In this document: piece after piece, positions 49,245-57,055 of the stretch | Layout: the number at the start of each line of letters is the position of its first letter | Numbering within the stretch: the first letter of the stretch is position 1 | Source of the DNA: Streptomyces sp. NBC_00083 | GTDB taxonomy: Bacteria > Actinomycetota > Actinomycetes > Streptomycetales > Streptomycetaceae | Reading direction: 5' to 3' | Assembly: GCF_026343295.1 (NCBI RefSeq) | Contig: NZ_JAPELY010000003.1 | Span: 930,001-994,000 of the forward strand | Length of the DNA: 64,000 nucleotides | The notes under the pieces: model-generated | The model's database searches: none | Told to the model about the DNA's origin: nothing | The model's input: only the letters and a program-made list of their open reading frames with translations | Made by a program: the position numbers and the translations under genes

Positions 49245-50993
49245 TCAGCCGGTGAGGATGCCGGGCAGCGCCAGGCCCCCGAGCAAGGCCGTGCCCACCA
49301 GCAACCACGCGACGTAGTCGCCGATGTGACCGGAGTGCAGCCGGCGCAGCGGCTCCGTCCAGGCGTACGGTTCCCGGCGGGCCGGGCCGCGCACCGCGGC
49401 CCCCGCGAGCCCCACGGCGAGCGCGGTCGAGGCGAGGCCGAGGAGCAGACCGGGCAGGGTCCAGTGCGGCGCGTGCGCCCGAGTGGCGTCGAAGGCGCGA
49501 CCCACCGCCGCGGCCACAGCGGGAACCAGCCCCACCGCGAGGGCCCCCGCCAGGAGCGCGGCCGGCACCGCGGTCATCGTGACCGGCACCCGGCCGATCG
49601 GGCCGTCGGTCTCCGGTTCCTCGTCGTCGCCGCTCGTCTCGTACCCGGGGTCGCCCAGGGGCCGCGGGCCGAGCCCGAGGAAGACGCGGGCCGCGACCCG
49701 CAGCGCGGCGCCCGCGGTGACCGCGGAGACGGCGACGAACAGCACGGTGAAGCCACCGCCCGCCGACTCCTCGGCGAGGGACTTGCCGAGCCCCGTACCG
49801 AAGGGCGGCAGGCCCGCGAGAGCGAGCGCGCCCACGGTGAAGAGCGTTGCCACCACCGGCAACTTCCGCGCCCTGCCGTGCAGTTCGTGCTCGTCCACGC
49901 TTCCGTAGCGGTCGAGCAGGATCCCGGTGCAGGCGAAGAGCGCCGCCTTGACGCCCGCGTGCCCGAGGACGTAGAGCGCCACACCATCGGTCGCCTCGGG
50001 CCTCAGGAGTCCGATGCCGACGAGGAAGAGCCCGGTGTGCGCGACGGTCGAATAGGCGAGGAGCCGTTTGATGTGGCGCTGCTGCCAGCACATGAGGGCG
50101 CCGACGAGGGCGGTGAGGACGCCGAGCACCACCAGGGCCCGCTCGGCGTCCGGTGCCGGCACGCCGCCGGGCCCCGCGAACACCGTCTCGTACACCCGCC
50201 ATGTCCCGTACAGGCCGAGTTCGACCATGACCCCGGACAGCAGCATGCAAACGGGCGTGGGCGCCACCGCGTGGGCGTCCGGCAGCCAGAAGTGGAACGG
50301 CAGGGCCGCCGCCTTGACCAGGAGACCCGTCAGGACCAGGGCGAACGCGGCGAGGACCAGCGCGTCGGGCCCGCCCCGCGCGTCGAGGTGCTGCCCGATC
50401 TGGCGCATCCCCAGCTCGCCGGTGCGCGCGTACAGGAGCACGATCCCGGTCAGTGTGGCGTACGCGCCGAGGGAGTTGAGCACCCCGAAGGTGAGCGCGC
50501 CCTGGACGGCCTTCGCCTCCTCGACGCGGTAGCCGGTCAGGGCGTACGCCACGACGCTCATCAGCTCGAAGAAGACGAACGCGTTGAACAGGTCGCCGGT
50601 GAGCGCGAATCCGCACATGCCGGCCTGGAAGAGCAGCACCAGAGCCGGGAACGATCCGGCATGCCGTTGCGGGGGTTCGTCGAAGTACCGCCAGGAGTAG
50701 ACCAGGACGGCGACGACCAGGACGGAGACCAGCGCGGCGAGCCCGGTGCCCGGACCGTCACCGACCAGGACGATGCCCACCCCCTCGCCCCCCTCGGGGT
50801 GCCATCCGCCGACCCACTCCACGGCGGTGGGCGAGGCGTGCACGAGGAGCGTGAGCGCCAGCCCGGCCGTCGCGGCGGACACGGCGCAGGCGATCAGCTC
50901 GGCCGCGATGCGGGGGAGGCGGCGCCCGGCCACGACGAGGGCGGCGGCGCCGAGCAGCGGCAGGGCCACGACCAGGGGCAGGAGGTGGTTCAT
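49245..50993 (-). CDS. mrpD: Mrp-type cation/proton antiporter subunit D (MrpD/MbhH, NuoN/L-like)
   Basis: This 582-residue polytopic membrane protein has about 14 helices. It holds the proton-channel features of the antiporter family: FFELMSVVAYALTGY with conserved Glu in TM5, KAAALPFHFWLPDAHAVAP (TM7 Lys region), and RHIKRLLAYSTVAHTGLFL (TM8). It is the catalytic-type subunit of a multi-subunit Na+/H+ antiporter. ATG overlaps the MrpC stop (ATGA). It is the only NuoL/N-like subunit of the operon; the usual large MrpA is absent. Confidence 0.93.
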   Translation of the reverse strand: MNHLLPLVVALPLLGAAALVVAGRRLPRIAAELIACAVSAATAGLALTLLVHASPTAVEWVGGWHPEGGEGVGIVLVGDGPGTGLAALVSVLVVAVLVYSWRYFDEPPQRHAGSFPALVLLFQAGMCGFALTGDLFNAFVFFELMSVVAYALTGYRVEEAKAVQGALTFGVLNSLGAYATLTGIVLLYARTGELGMRQIGQHLDARGGPDALVLAAFALVLTGLLVKAAALPFHFWLPDAHAVAPTPVCMLLSGVMVELGLYGTWRVYETVFAGPGGVPAPDAERALVVLGVLTALVGALMCWQQRHIKRLLAYSTVAHTGLFLVGIGLLRPEATDGVALYVLGHAGVKAALFACTGILLDRYGSVDEHELHGRARKLPVVATLFTVGALALAGLPPFGTGLGKSLAEESAGGGFTVLFVAVSAVTAGAALRVAARVFLGLGPRPLGDPGYETSGDDEEPETDGPIGRVPVTMTAVPAALLAGALAVGLVPAVAAAVGRAFDATRAHAPHWTLPGLLLGLASTALAVGLAGAAVRGPARREPYAWTEPLRRLHSGHIGDYVAWLLVGTALLGGLALPGILTG

Positions 50994-51337
50994 CCGCGCA
51001 GCTCGGACAGTTCGTCGGGGTTCACCGTGCCGTGCCGTTTGGCGACCTGTATCACCAGGGCGAGCAGCAGGGCCGTGACCGTGGCGCCCACCACGACATC
51101 GGTGAGCGCGAGGGCCTGCACGACGGGGTCCACGAGCGGTCGTGACCCCGGCTCGATGTCGGAGAAGACGGGAGCGGTGCCGCCGTCCCGGTAGCCCACG
51201 GCCAGCAGCAGGACATACGTAGAGGACTGACACACCGTCAAACAGCCGACGGCGTGCACCAGATGGCGACTGGTGGCCAGGCCGTAGCAGCCCACCAGGA
51301 AGATCCATCCGGCGACGAAATACGGCACTGCCGACAT
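50990..51337 (-). CDS. mrpC: Mrp-type antiporter subunit C (NuoK-like)
   Basis: This 115-residue protein has three membrane helices (YFVAGWIFLVGCYGLA; HAVGCLTVCQSSTYVLLLAVGY; LALTDVVVGATVTALLLALVIQV). LALTDVVVGATVTA holds the acidic-residue helix typical of NuoK/MrpC. It follows the B-type gene after a 22-base gap, with ATG at 51337 and an adjacent GTG at 51340. Its stop overlaps the MrpD start. It belongs to the proton-conducting part of the antiporter. Confidence 0.9.
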   Translation of the reverse strand: MSAVPYFVAGWIFLVGCYGLATSRHLVHAVGCLTVCQSSTYVLLLAVGYRDGGTAPVFSDIEPGSRPLVDPVVQALALTDVVVGATVTALLLALVIQVAKRHGTVNPDELSELRG

Positions 51338-51359
51338 CACTGTGACCCCACACCCCCGC

Positions 51360-52118
51360 TCATGATCCGTCCTTGCCCTGTGCCGTGCCGGAGTCCTCGA
51401 TCTCGACGGCCTGGTCGAGGAAGTGGGCGAGCAGCACCACCACGGCGCTCGCGACCTCCATGCCGACCGCCGCGTTGAGCAGCGGCACCGTGCCGCCCGA
51501 CGCCAGCGTGTTGAACGTCCCGTACGGAAGGAGGGTGTTGGCGAGGAACGCCGAGCCCTGGACCATCGCGGCGACACCGATGACGAGGTAGGCGCCCTCG
51601 CCCGCCGCGTCGCCCACCTCGTAGATGCCGACCGGCCGGATCCGTTCCAGGGCGCGGTAGTCGGCCCCGATGTAGAGCAGATGCAGCGCGGTCGCCACGA
51701 CCACCCCGCCCTGGAAGCCGCCGCCGGGGCTGAGCTGCCCGTGTGCGACGACGTACAGACCGGTGAGGAGCGCGACGGGCAGCATGATCAGCGCGTAGCG
51801 CCGTACGGCGGGCGCGACCCTCTCCGGGGCGGGCGCGACTTCCCGCTCGTCACGGGTCTGACGCAGCAGCACCACCGTGCCGAGCACCGCCGCGAACAGG
51901 ATGCTCTCCTCGCCCAGGGTGTCGAAGGCCCGCAGATCGAAGTTGACGGAGGAGATGACGTTGGCGGTGTGCCGCGAGAGCGCCGCGGCCACGGCGCGCT
52001 CCCCGTAGGGGTGGCTCGCGCCGCCGAAGCGCGGCAGCCGCAGATACGCCGCGACGAACAGCGCGGCGACACCGAGGCCGCCCGTCGCGAGCACCCACAG
52101 GCGCATCCGGCGGCTCAC
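51360..52118 (-). CDS. mrpB: Mrp-type antiporter subunit: MrpA C-terminal (MbhE-like) region fused to MrpB (MbhF-like)
   Basis: This 252-residue membrane protein has a first part (about 1-90) with SSVNFDLRAFDTLGEESILFAAVLG, which corresponds to the C-terminal MbhE-like region of MrpA. The second part, with GQLSPGGGFQGGVVVATALHLL and AVVVLLAHFLDQAV, is typical MrpB. The fusion replaces two Mbh subunits by one chain. GTG at 52118 overlaps the preceding stop (GTGA). Confidence 0.88.
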   Translation of the reverse strand: MSRRMRLWVLATGGLGVAALFVAAYLRLPRFGGASHPYGERAVAAALSRHTANVISSVNFDLRAFDTLGEESILFAAVLGTVVLLRQTRDEREVAPAPERVAPAVRRYALIMLPVALLTGLYVVAHGQLSPGGGFQGGVVVATALHLLYIGADYRALERIRPVGIYEVGDAAGEGAYLVIGVAAMVQGSAFLANTLLPYGTFNTLASGGTVPLLNAAVGMEVASAVVVLLAHFLDQAVEIEDSGTAQGKDGS

Positions 52119-52375
52119 CGCTCACCGTCCTCGCGCCGTCCGCGCCGCCGCACCTTGCGGACGGACAACAGGATGAGCAGCGGGGTGAGGGCCGAACCCA
52201 CCGCCAGCTGCGAGAGCCCCACGTCGGGTGCCTGGAACACGGTGAACAGCACGGCGAGAGCCAGCCCGAGCACGGCGAGCACCAACGCCTGGCGGGCCGG
52301 ATCGCGCACCAGCACGGCCGCCGTCGCCGAGGCGGCGACCAGCAGGAGCGAGACCAGGATCAGGGCGTCGGTCAC
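52115..52375 (-). CDS. DUF4040 membrane subunit (MrpA C-terminal / MbhD-like)
   Basis: This 86-residue protein has two or three membrane helices (ALILVSLLLVAASATAAVLV; ALVLAVLGLALAVLFTVFQAPDVGLSQLAVG). The QAPDVGLSQLAVG stretch is diagnostic of the DUF4040/MbhD unit, normally the C-terminal part of MrpA. Here it stands alone, as in archaeal membrane-bound hydrogenase modules. GTG at 52375 overlaps the preceding stop, and its own stop overlaps the next GTG. Confidence 0.88.
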   Translation of the reverse strand: MTDALILVSLLLVAASATAAVLVRDPARQALVLAVLGLALAVLFTVFQAPDVGLSQLAVGSALTPLLILLSVRKVRRRGRREDGER

Positions 52376-52833
52376 TGTCCGCCGCCCCCGTCCGGCGCGG
52401 GGAAGCCACCCGACAGGGCGCGGGAGGCGATCACGTTCCCGGCGACGAGCAGCACCCCGGTCAGGACCAGCTTCACCGTCGCGCGGCCCGGACCGGTGGC
52501 CGCGCACGCCGCCACCACGACCACCACGGTGGCCGAAGCGGCGAGCACCGTCAGGAGATCGGAGTGCGGCGGATCACCCTCCAGGTCATCGGCGAGCAGC
52601 CGGGCGTACACCAGCGTGCCCGCGGGGCCGAGCACGGCGAGGACGAGCGCGAGATCGACGTACGACGGCCGGGAGTAGGCCTGGGCGAGCAGCAGCATGA
52701 CCAGACACACCACCGAGGTGCCGAAGTTCTGCGCCACGACACGGCGGTCGAGCGGACCGGTCGACACCCCCCACACCACGGGCCCGAACCCGGCGGCGAG
52801 CACGGCGGTCGCGGCCACGAGCCAGCCGTTCAC
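52372..52833 (-). CDS. MrpF-MrpG fusion subunit of the antiporter
   Basis: This 153-residue membrane protein has a first half (ATAVLAAGFGPVVWGVS ... VVAQNFGTSVVCLVMLLLA ... LALVLAVLGPAGTLVYARLL) that matches three-helix MrpF/MbhB. The second half (TVVVVVAACAATGPGRATVKLVLTGVLLVAGN) looks like a shortened MrpG/MbhC, joined by a charged linker (ADDLEGDPPHSD). In other operons these are two genes. GTG at 52833 overlaps the MrpE stop (GTGA). Confidence 0.8.
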   Translation of the reverse strand: MNGWLVAATAVLAAGFGPVVWGVSTGPLDRRVVAQNFGTSVVCLVMLLLAQAYSRPSYVDLALVLAVLGPAGTLVYARLLADDLEGDPPHSDLLTVLAASATVVVVVAACAATGPGRATVKLVLTGVLLVAGNVIASRALSGGFPAPDGGGGQ

Positions 52834-53006
52834 CAGCCGCTCGTCGCCCGGCGCGCCGCCGCAGCGGCGACCGCGGCCAGTAGCGCGGCCGATGCTCCGA
52901 CCAGCCATTCCAGGGCGCTGACCGTGCTGATGAGGACGAGCCATCCGCCCGTCAGGACCACCCACCATGCGAGCACTTCCGCGGTCACGGCCGCTGCGCG
53001 TCCCAT
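52830..53006 (-). CDS. mrpE: Very short MrpE-like membrane subunit
   Basis: This 58-residue protein begins MGRAAAVTAEVLAWWVV. It has two membrane helices (LAWWVVLTGGWLVLISTV; WLVGASAALLAAVAAAAA) and ends ARRATSGW. Position at the head of the operon and the W-LTGGW-V pattern match the N-terminal part of MrpE/MbhA, which is normally 100-160 residues; the soluble second half is absent. ATG at 53006 is preceded by GAGG. The stop overlaps the GTG of the MrpF-G gene, which supports it being translated. Confidence 0.7.
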   Translation of the reverse strand: MGRAAAVTAEVLAWWVVLTGGWLVLISTVSALEWLVGASAALLAAVAAAAARRATSGW

Positions 53007-53496
53007 CCCTGCATCACCTCGACACCCGACCCGTCATCAGCGCTTCGGCCCATTGAGGGCCCGTTCCCGACTCGCCCGTGGCCCGCTCGTGGCCCGTTCA
53101 TGAAAGCACCGCCGGCCGGCGCTCCGACGACGGCGCGCTGTGCCGGGGCCGTCGGGGAGCACCCCGTGAACACCCCTGTGGGGAACGGCCCTTCCGGGCT
53201 CGACCAGTACCCGGAAGATCACACGTCAATCACCCGACGGGGTGGAAGAGCGCCACCGCGGTCGGCACCCGCCCTCGCCCCTCACCATCGGCGTGCCGCC
53301 GGACCTCAGCCGGATGGCGGGCACCGGGACCGGCAGACAAGGCCGGGCGAGCGATACCTGGCTAGGGTCGAAGCGGAACACCTGACCGGACCGACGCCTA
53401 AAGGGACCGGCTCCGGCGGCCTCGAAGAGGGGTACTGGCAGATGCACGCATCGCAGGCCTGCGCCTCACCCGCGCCCGGCGGACCGAGGGACCGCG
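53007..53496. other. 490-bp divergent intergenic region before the antiporter operon and AI-2E permease gene
   Basis: No gene is supported. A possible + reading from 53100 has no ribosome site and a shadow-like composition. The part nearest the antiporter gene carries an 11-bp-phased repeat (53045-53099). A TAGGGT hexamer at 53363 could be a -10 element for the AI-2E gene but lacks a matching -35. Confidence 0.5.
53045..53099 (-). promoter_or_regulatory. 11-bp-phased GGGCC direct repeats upstream of the antiporter operon
   Basis: Read on the - strand from 53099, five consecutive 11-base units are GAACGGGCCAC, GAGCGGGCCAC, GGGCGAGTCGG, GAACGGGCCCT and CAATGGGCCGA. Four of the five share GGGCC at the same phase. 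The array lies 39-93 bases before the MrpE start. Such one-turn direct repeats suggest an OmpR-type regulator site. Confidence 0.5.
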
Positions 53497-54624
53497 GTGA
53501 CCACGGCCCGGCCTGACGACGGCGGCCCCGAGCCCGCCGAGCGGTCCTCCGTGGGCCCGGCGGGCGCACGGGGCGGGCGTGCCGCACGAAGAGTCGTGGT
53601 GGGCGGACGCTCGTGGATCGCCGTCGGCTTCGGGCTCGGCCTCGGCGCGACGCTGGCGTGGCTGACGGTCCAGACCGTCCTGGAGGTCGGCAGCCTCCTG
53701 ACGCTCCTGCTGCTCGCGGTGTTCATCGCGCTCGCACTCGAACCCGTCGTCGCCTGGCTCACCCGGCACCGGGTGCGCCGGGTCGGGGCCGTGCTCGTCG
53801 TCCTGGTCGCCCTGCTCGGGCTGTTCGCCGGGTTCCTCGCGCTGGTCGTCCCGCCGGTGAGCGACGAGGTCAACGCCCTGGTCAAGGCGGTGCCCGGCTG
53901 GCTGCGCGAAGTACACGACCACAACTCGACGCTCGGCAGGTTCGAGGACCGCTACCACGTCCTCGACAAGATCAAGCAGCAGTTCTCGTCCGGCGGGGCA
54001 GCCGGCCTCGCGGGCGGGCTGCTCGGCGCGGGCCGGGTCGTGGTGGGCGCGGTGACCTCGGCGGTCGTCGTCATGGTCGTCACGGTGTACGTGATGGCCT
54101 TCCTGCCGTCCCTCAAGCGGTTCTGCCTGCGCTTCGTCGCGGCCAGCAGACGCCCGCACACCCAGGAGGTGACCGACGAGATCCTCAACCGGGTGGGCCG
54201 GTACATGCTCGGCAACGTCGTCACCTCGGTGATCGCGGGTCTCGCCTCGTTCCTGTGGTGCGTGGCCCTCGGCGTGCCCTATCCCGCGGCGCTCGGCGTC
54301 TTCATCGCCCTGATGGACCTCATCCCCATCGTGGGCACCACCATCGGCGGCTTCGTCGTCAGCCTCGTGGCGCTGTCGGTCTCGCTGCCCGTCGCCCTCG
54401 CCACGGCCGGCTTCTACGTCGCCTTCCGCGTCGCCGAGGACTACCTGATCGTGCCGCGCGTGATGCGGTTCGCCGTCGACGTCCACCCGCTGGTCACGGT
54501 CGTGGGCGTGCTGCTCGGCGGCGCGCTGCTCGGCATCGTCGGCGCCCTGGTCGCGATCCCGGTCGCCGTCGCGATCGGGCTGATCCTGGACGAGCACGTC
54601 TTCTCCCGTACCGACGCGTCCTGA
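53497..54624 (+). CDS. AI-2E family (PerM-like) transporter
   Basis: This 375-residue membrane protein has a disordered, charged N-terminus (about 35 residues), then seven or eight helices. Family features are PPVSDEVNALVKAVPGWL (extracytoplasmic/amphipathic segment), YPAALGVFIALMDLIPIVG, and a C-terminal LGGALLGIVGALVAIPVAVA. AI-2E/PerM proteins are proposed exporters of small molecules or Na+(Li+)/H+ antiporters. Its position divergent from an Mrp-like antiporter fits ion homeostasis. GTG at 53497 follows GAGGG. Confidence 0.9.
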   Translation: MTTARPDDGGPEPAERSSVGPAGARGGRAARRVVVGGRSWIAVGFGLGLGATLAWLTVQTVLEVGSLLTLLLLAVFIALALEPVVAWLTRHRVRRVGAVLVVLVALLGLFAGFLALVVPPVSDEVNALVKAVPGWLREVHDHNSTLGRFEDRYHVLDKIKQQFSSGGAAGLAGGLLGAGRVVVGAVTSAVVVMVVTVYVMAFLPSLKRFCLRFVAASRRPHTQEVTDEILNRVGRYMLGNVVTSVIAGLASFLWCVALGVPYPAALGVFIALMDLIPIVGTTIGGFVVSLVALSVSLPVALATAGFYVAFRVAEDYLIVPRVMRFAVDVHPLVTVVGVLLGGALLGIVGALVAIPVAVAIGLILDEHVFSRTDAS

Positions 54625-54655
54625 GCGCGACGACGGGCGTCCGGCACCCCGGGGC

Positions 54656-54694
54656 GGCGGACGGCGAGGGCGGACGGCGAGGGCGGGCGGGGAG
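54656..54694. repeat. 13-bp tandem repeat, three copies
   Basis: GGCGGACGGCGAG occurs at 54656-54668 and 54669-54681, followed by a variant GGCGGGCGGGGAG at 54682-54694. It lies between two convergent genes. The 13-bp period equals that of the unrelated array at 36264. Confidence 0.8.
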
Positions 54695-54697
54695 TGC

Positions 54698-55075
54698 TCA
54701 GATCCGCTGGTCGCTGTAGCCGCACACCCACGCGAGCCCGTCGTGCACACCGCGGGTGAAGTCCCGGGCGCCCCGCTGCGTGGTGGGGTCTTCGAGCTGG
54801 ACCACGGCCGCGTCCACCTCGGCGGTGAGCAGGCGCAGATCGGGGACGTGGTGCCGGGCGGAGGAGCCCGTGACGGGGGCGCGGGGGGCGCGGCCGGTCG
54901 CCCAGTTGTACGCGGCGGCCACCCCGAGGGCGAACTGCGCGGGTGTCTGGGAGCGTGCGTTCAGATACTTGAGCGCCAGGTCCACATCGGTGCGGTGCCG
55001 CACGCCGATCATCGTGCTCCCGCCGTCTCGTACCGCCCGGCCCTCCGGGGTGGTCCCGTTCTCGGGTGCGGTCAC
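54698..55075 (-). CDS. Conserved hypothetical protein
   Basis: This 125-residue soluble protein has a polar N-terminus of about 22 residues, then a helical core: VDLALKYLNARSQTPAQFALGVAAAYNWATG and LRLLTAEVDAAVVQLEDP, ending DFTRGVHDGLAWVCGYSDQ. It has many helix-forming Ala/Leu residues and a single late Cys. GTG at 55075 follows GAGG at 8 bases. No known domain was recognised. Divergent from the M20 peptidase gene. Confidence 0.75.
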   Translation of the reverse strand: MTAPENGTTPEGRAVRDGGSTMIGVRHRTDVDLALKYLNARSQTPAQFALGVAAAYNWATGRAPRAPVTGSSARHHVPDLRLLTAEVDAAVVQLEDPTTQRGARDFTRGVHDGLAWVCGYSDQRI

Positions 55076-55225
55076 ATCACTCACCTCTGCATGCCGTACG
55101 TCGCCGCTCTCGGGGCCTCTCTGGACGAGTACCCGCTGCACGGCGGTATCGACATGTCCTTTTCGCAGTGGTACGGGCGGCGACCTGGCCGGAGCGGCCG
55201 CGTGAGCCTTCACTAACCTGGCCGC

Positions 55226-56338
55226 ATGACGATGCGCGAGACGGCCCCGGTGAGTGTGGACGCGATGATCGAGGACCTCAGGACCCTCGTGGAGGTGGAG
55301 TCGCCCTCGCGCGATCTCGTCGCCCTCAAGGCGTCGGCCGAGGCCGTCGCCGCGGTCATCGAGAATCGCCTCGGCGGCCGTGCGGTGCTGGTGGAGAGCG
55401 AGGCCGGGCCGCACGTCCACTGGTCGGGCGGGGGCGAGCCCGCGGTGCTGATCCTCGGCCACCACGACACGGTCTTCCCGCTCGGCACCCTGGCGCGCCG
55501 CCCGTTCGGGGTCGCGGACGGGCACGTGAGCGGACCGGGCGTCTTCGACATGCTGGGCGGGCTCGTCCAGGCCATTCACGGAGTGGCGGCCCTGGCGGAC
55601 CGCTCGGGCGTCGAGATCCTGGTGACCGCCGACGAGGAGGTCGGCTCCCGCGCCTCACGCGCGCTCATCGAGGAACGGGCCCTGGCCTGCGGGGCGGTCC
55701 TGGTCGCCGAGGGCGCGGCCGACGGGGGAGGCGTCAAGACCGGGCGCAAGGGCTGCGGCACGTTCCAGGTCTTCGTCGAGGGCCGGGCCTCGCACGCCGG
55801 TCTCGAGCCGGAGGCCGGGGTGAACGCCCTGGTCGAGGCGGCGCACCAGGTCCTGGACATCGTGGCGCTCGGCCGGTCGGAGCTCGGCACGACGGTCACC
55901 CCGACCGTCGCGTCGGCCGGCACCCTGGACAACGTCGTGCCGGCCGGAGCCACCGTCGTCGTGGACGTACGGGTCGAGTCGGCCGAGGAGAAGGAGCGGA
56001 TCGAAGCCGCCTTCGCCGCGCTGACCCCGCACCTCGACGGGGCGAGGATCAGGGTCGAGGGGGAGGTGGGGCGGCCTCCGATGCCCCGGTCCGCGTCCGC
56101 CACGCTGTTCGCGATGGCCGAGCGGCTGGTTCCCGGTCTCGAAGGCAGGGCGGTCGGGGGCGGAAGCGACGGCAACTTCACCGCGGCCCTGGGCGTGGCG
56201 ACCCTCGACGGGCTCGGGGCGGTCGGCGGCGGCGCCCATGCCGACCACGAATACGTGGTGGTGGACACCATGGCCGGGCGGGCGAACCTGGTGGCCGGAC
56301 TTGTCCGGGCCCTCCAGGACCCGGCACGGAAGGTGTAG
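55226..56338 (+). CDS. M20-family metallopeptidase (carboxypeptidase/deacetylase-like)
   Basis: This 370-residue dinuclear zinc hydrolase has a first ligand pair in GHHDTVFP (His79, Asp81), a bridging Asp in GVFDMLGGLVQA (Asp108), the general base and ligand in TADEEVGS (Glu137-Glu138), and a late His in GGGAHADHEYV. A dimerisation domain with GRASHAGLEPEAGVNALVE lies near 190-300. It is most like glutamate carboxypeptidase (CPG2) or ArgE/DapE relatives. No ribosome site precedes ATG 55226, and TAACCT at 55214 could be a -10 element, so a leaderless message is possible. Confidence 0.9.
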   Translation: MTMRETAPVSVDAMIEDLRTLVEVESPSRDLVALKASAEAVAAVIENRLGGRAVLVESEAGPHVHWSGGGEPAVLILGHHDTVFPLGTLARRPFGVADGHVSGPGVFDMLGGLVQAIHGVAALADRSGVEILVTADEEVGSRASRALIEERALACGAVLVAEGAADGGGVKTGRKGCGTFQVFVEGRASHAGLEPEAGVNALVEAAHQVLDIVALGRSELGTTVTPTVASAGTLDNVVPAGATVVVDVRVESAEEKERIEAAFAALTPHLDGARIRVEGEVGRPPMPRSASATLFAMAERLVPGLEGRAVGGGSDGNFTAALGVATLDGLGAVGGGAHADHEYVVVDTMAGRANLVAGLVRALQDPARKV

Positions 56339-56369
56339 CCACGGCGGCCGGGTTCTGCCGGCCGGGCCG

Positions 56370-56756
56370 CTAGACGGAGGGTCTGATGCCGAGATCGGCG
56401 TCGGCGCCCTCGGCGAGCGTACGGGGGAGTGCGTCGAGCATGGTGAACGCGGTGTCGAGGCGGACGATCCTCAGCACCTGCGCGATGCGCGGAGCGCCGC
56501 GTATGAGCCGCAGCGACCCGCCCCGCCGCGCCACCTGGTCGCGTACCGCGAGGAGCAGCCGGATGCCGCCGGCGTCGAGAAAGGTCACCGCCCGCAGATC
56601 CAGGATCGCTTCGGTGGCTTCCCGGCACACCAGGGCGTGGATGCGCGGGCCCAGTTCGCCCTGGGCCAGCATGTCCAGCTCGCCGTGCAGTTCGATGATG
56701 ATGGTGCCGCCCACGGTGCGCGCCCGCAGCCAGAAGGCGAGTTCGTCTGCGCCCAC
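56370..56756 (-). CDS. STAS-domain anti-sigma-factor antagonist-like protein lacking the phospho-serine
   Basis: This 128-residue protein has a STAS fold: TIIIELHGELDMLAQGELGPRI, ILDLRAVTFLDAGGIRLLL and SLRLIRGAPRIAQVLRI. In SpoIIAA/RsbV/BldG the loop is D-S-(S/T)-G, with the first Ser phosphorylated by a HATPase kinase. Here it is Asp61-Ala62-Gly63-Gly64, so no phospho-acceptor is present. It may be permanently active or signal by binding alone. GTG at 56756 has GGCAGG upstream. In the 299 bases before it there is a TCGCGC-GGG-GCGCGA stem (56833-56847) but no gene. Confidence 0.87.
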   Translation of the reverse strand: MGADELAFWLRARTVGGTIIIELHGELDMLAQGELGPRIHALVCREATEAILDLRAVTFLDAGGIRLLLAVRDQVARRGGSLRLIRGAPRIAQVLRIVRLDTAFTMLDALPRTLAEGADADLGIRPSV

Positions 56757-57055
56757 GTCGTGCCTGCCTGTCTCTTGAGCCCCGGTGCTTGAACGGCGTC
56801 AGCATCCGAAGGATTTTCACTCTCCGTGACCCTCGCGCGGGGCGCGAAGTGGGGGCGTGTGGAAAACCCCCTGGTAGTCCTCATGCCCCGATGATCTGAG
56901 GATCTCACGTCTGTGACGTTCCGTAATGGTGCGAGTTTCGGACAAGGTGACGGCGGCGGGCCCGCGGCCAAGGCGTCGATGACGAGGGCACTGTCACCCT
57001 CCGCCTCTGGCCGGATCGGGTCGCCGCGCGCGTCCTCCCGGACGGCGCGCCGGGG

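Noticed and set aside
53100..53516. 138-codon + strand frame before the AI-2E gene
   Set aside because: No ribosome site, disordered Pro/Arg/Gly composition, and overlap with the AI-2E start.
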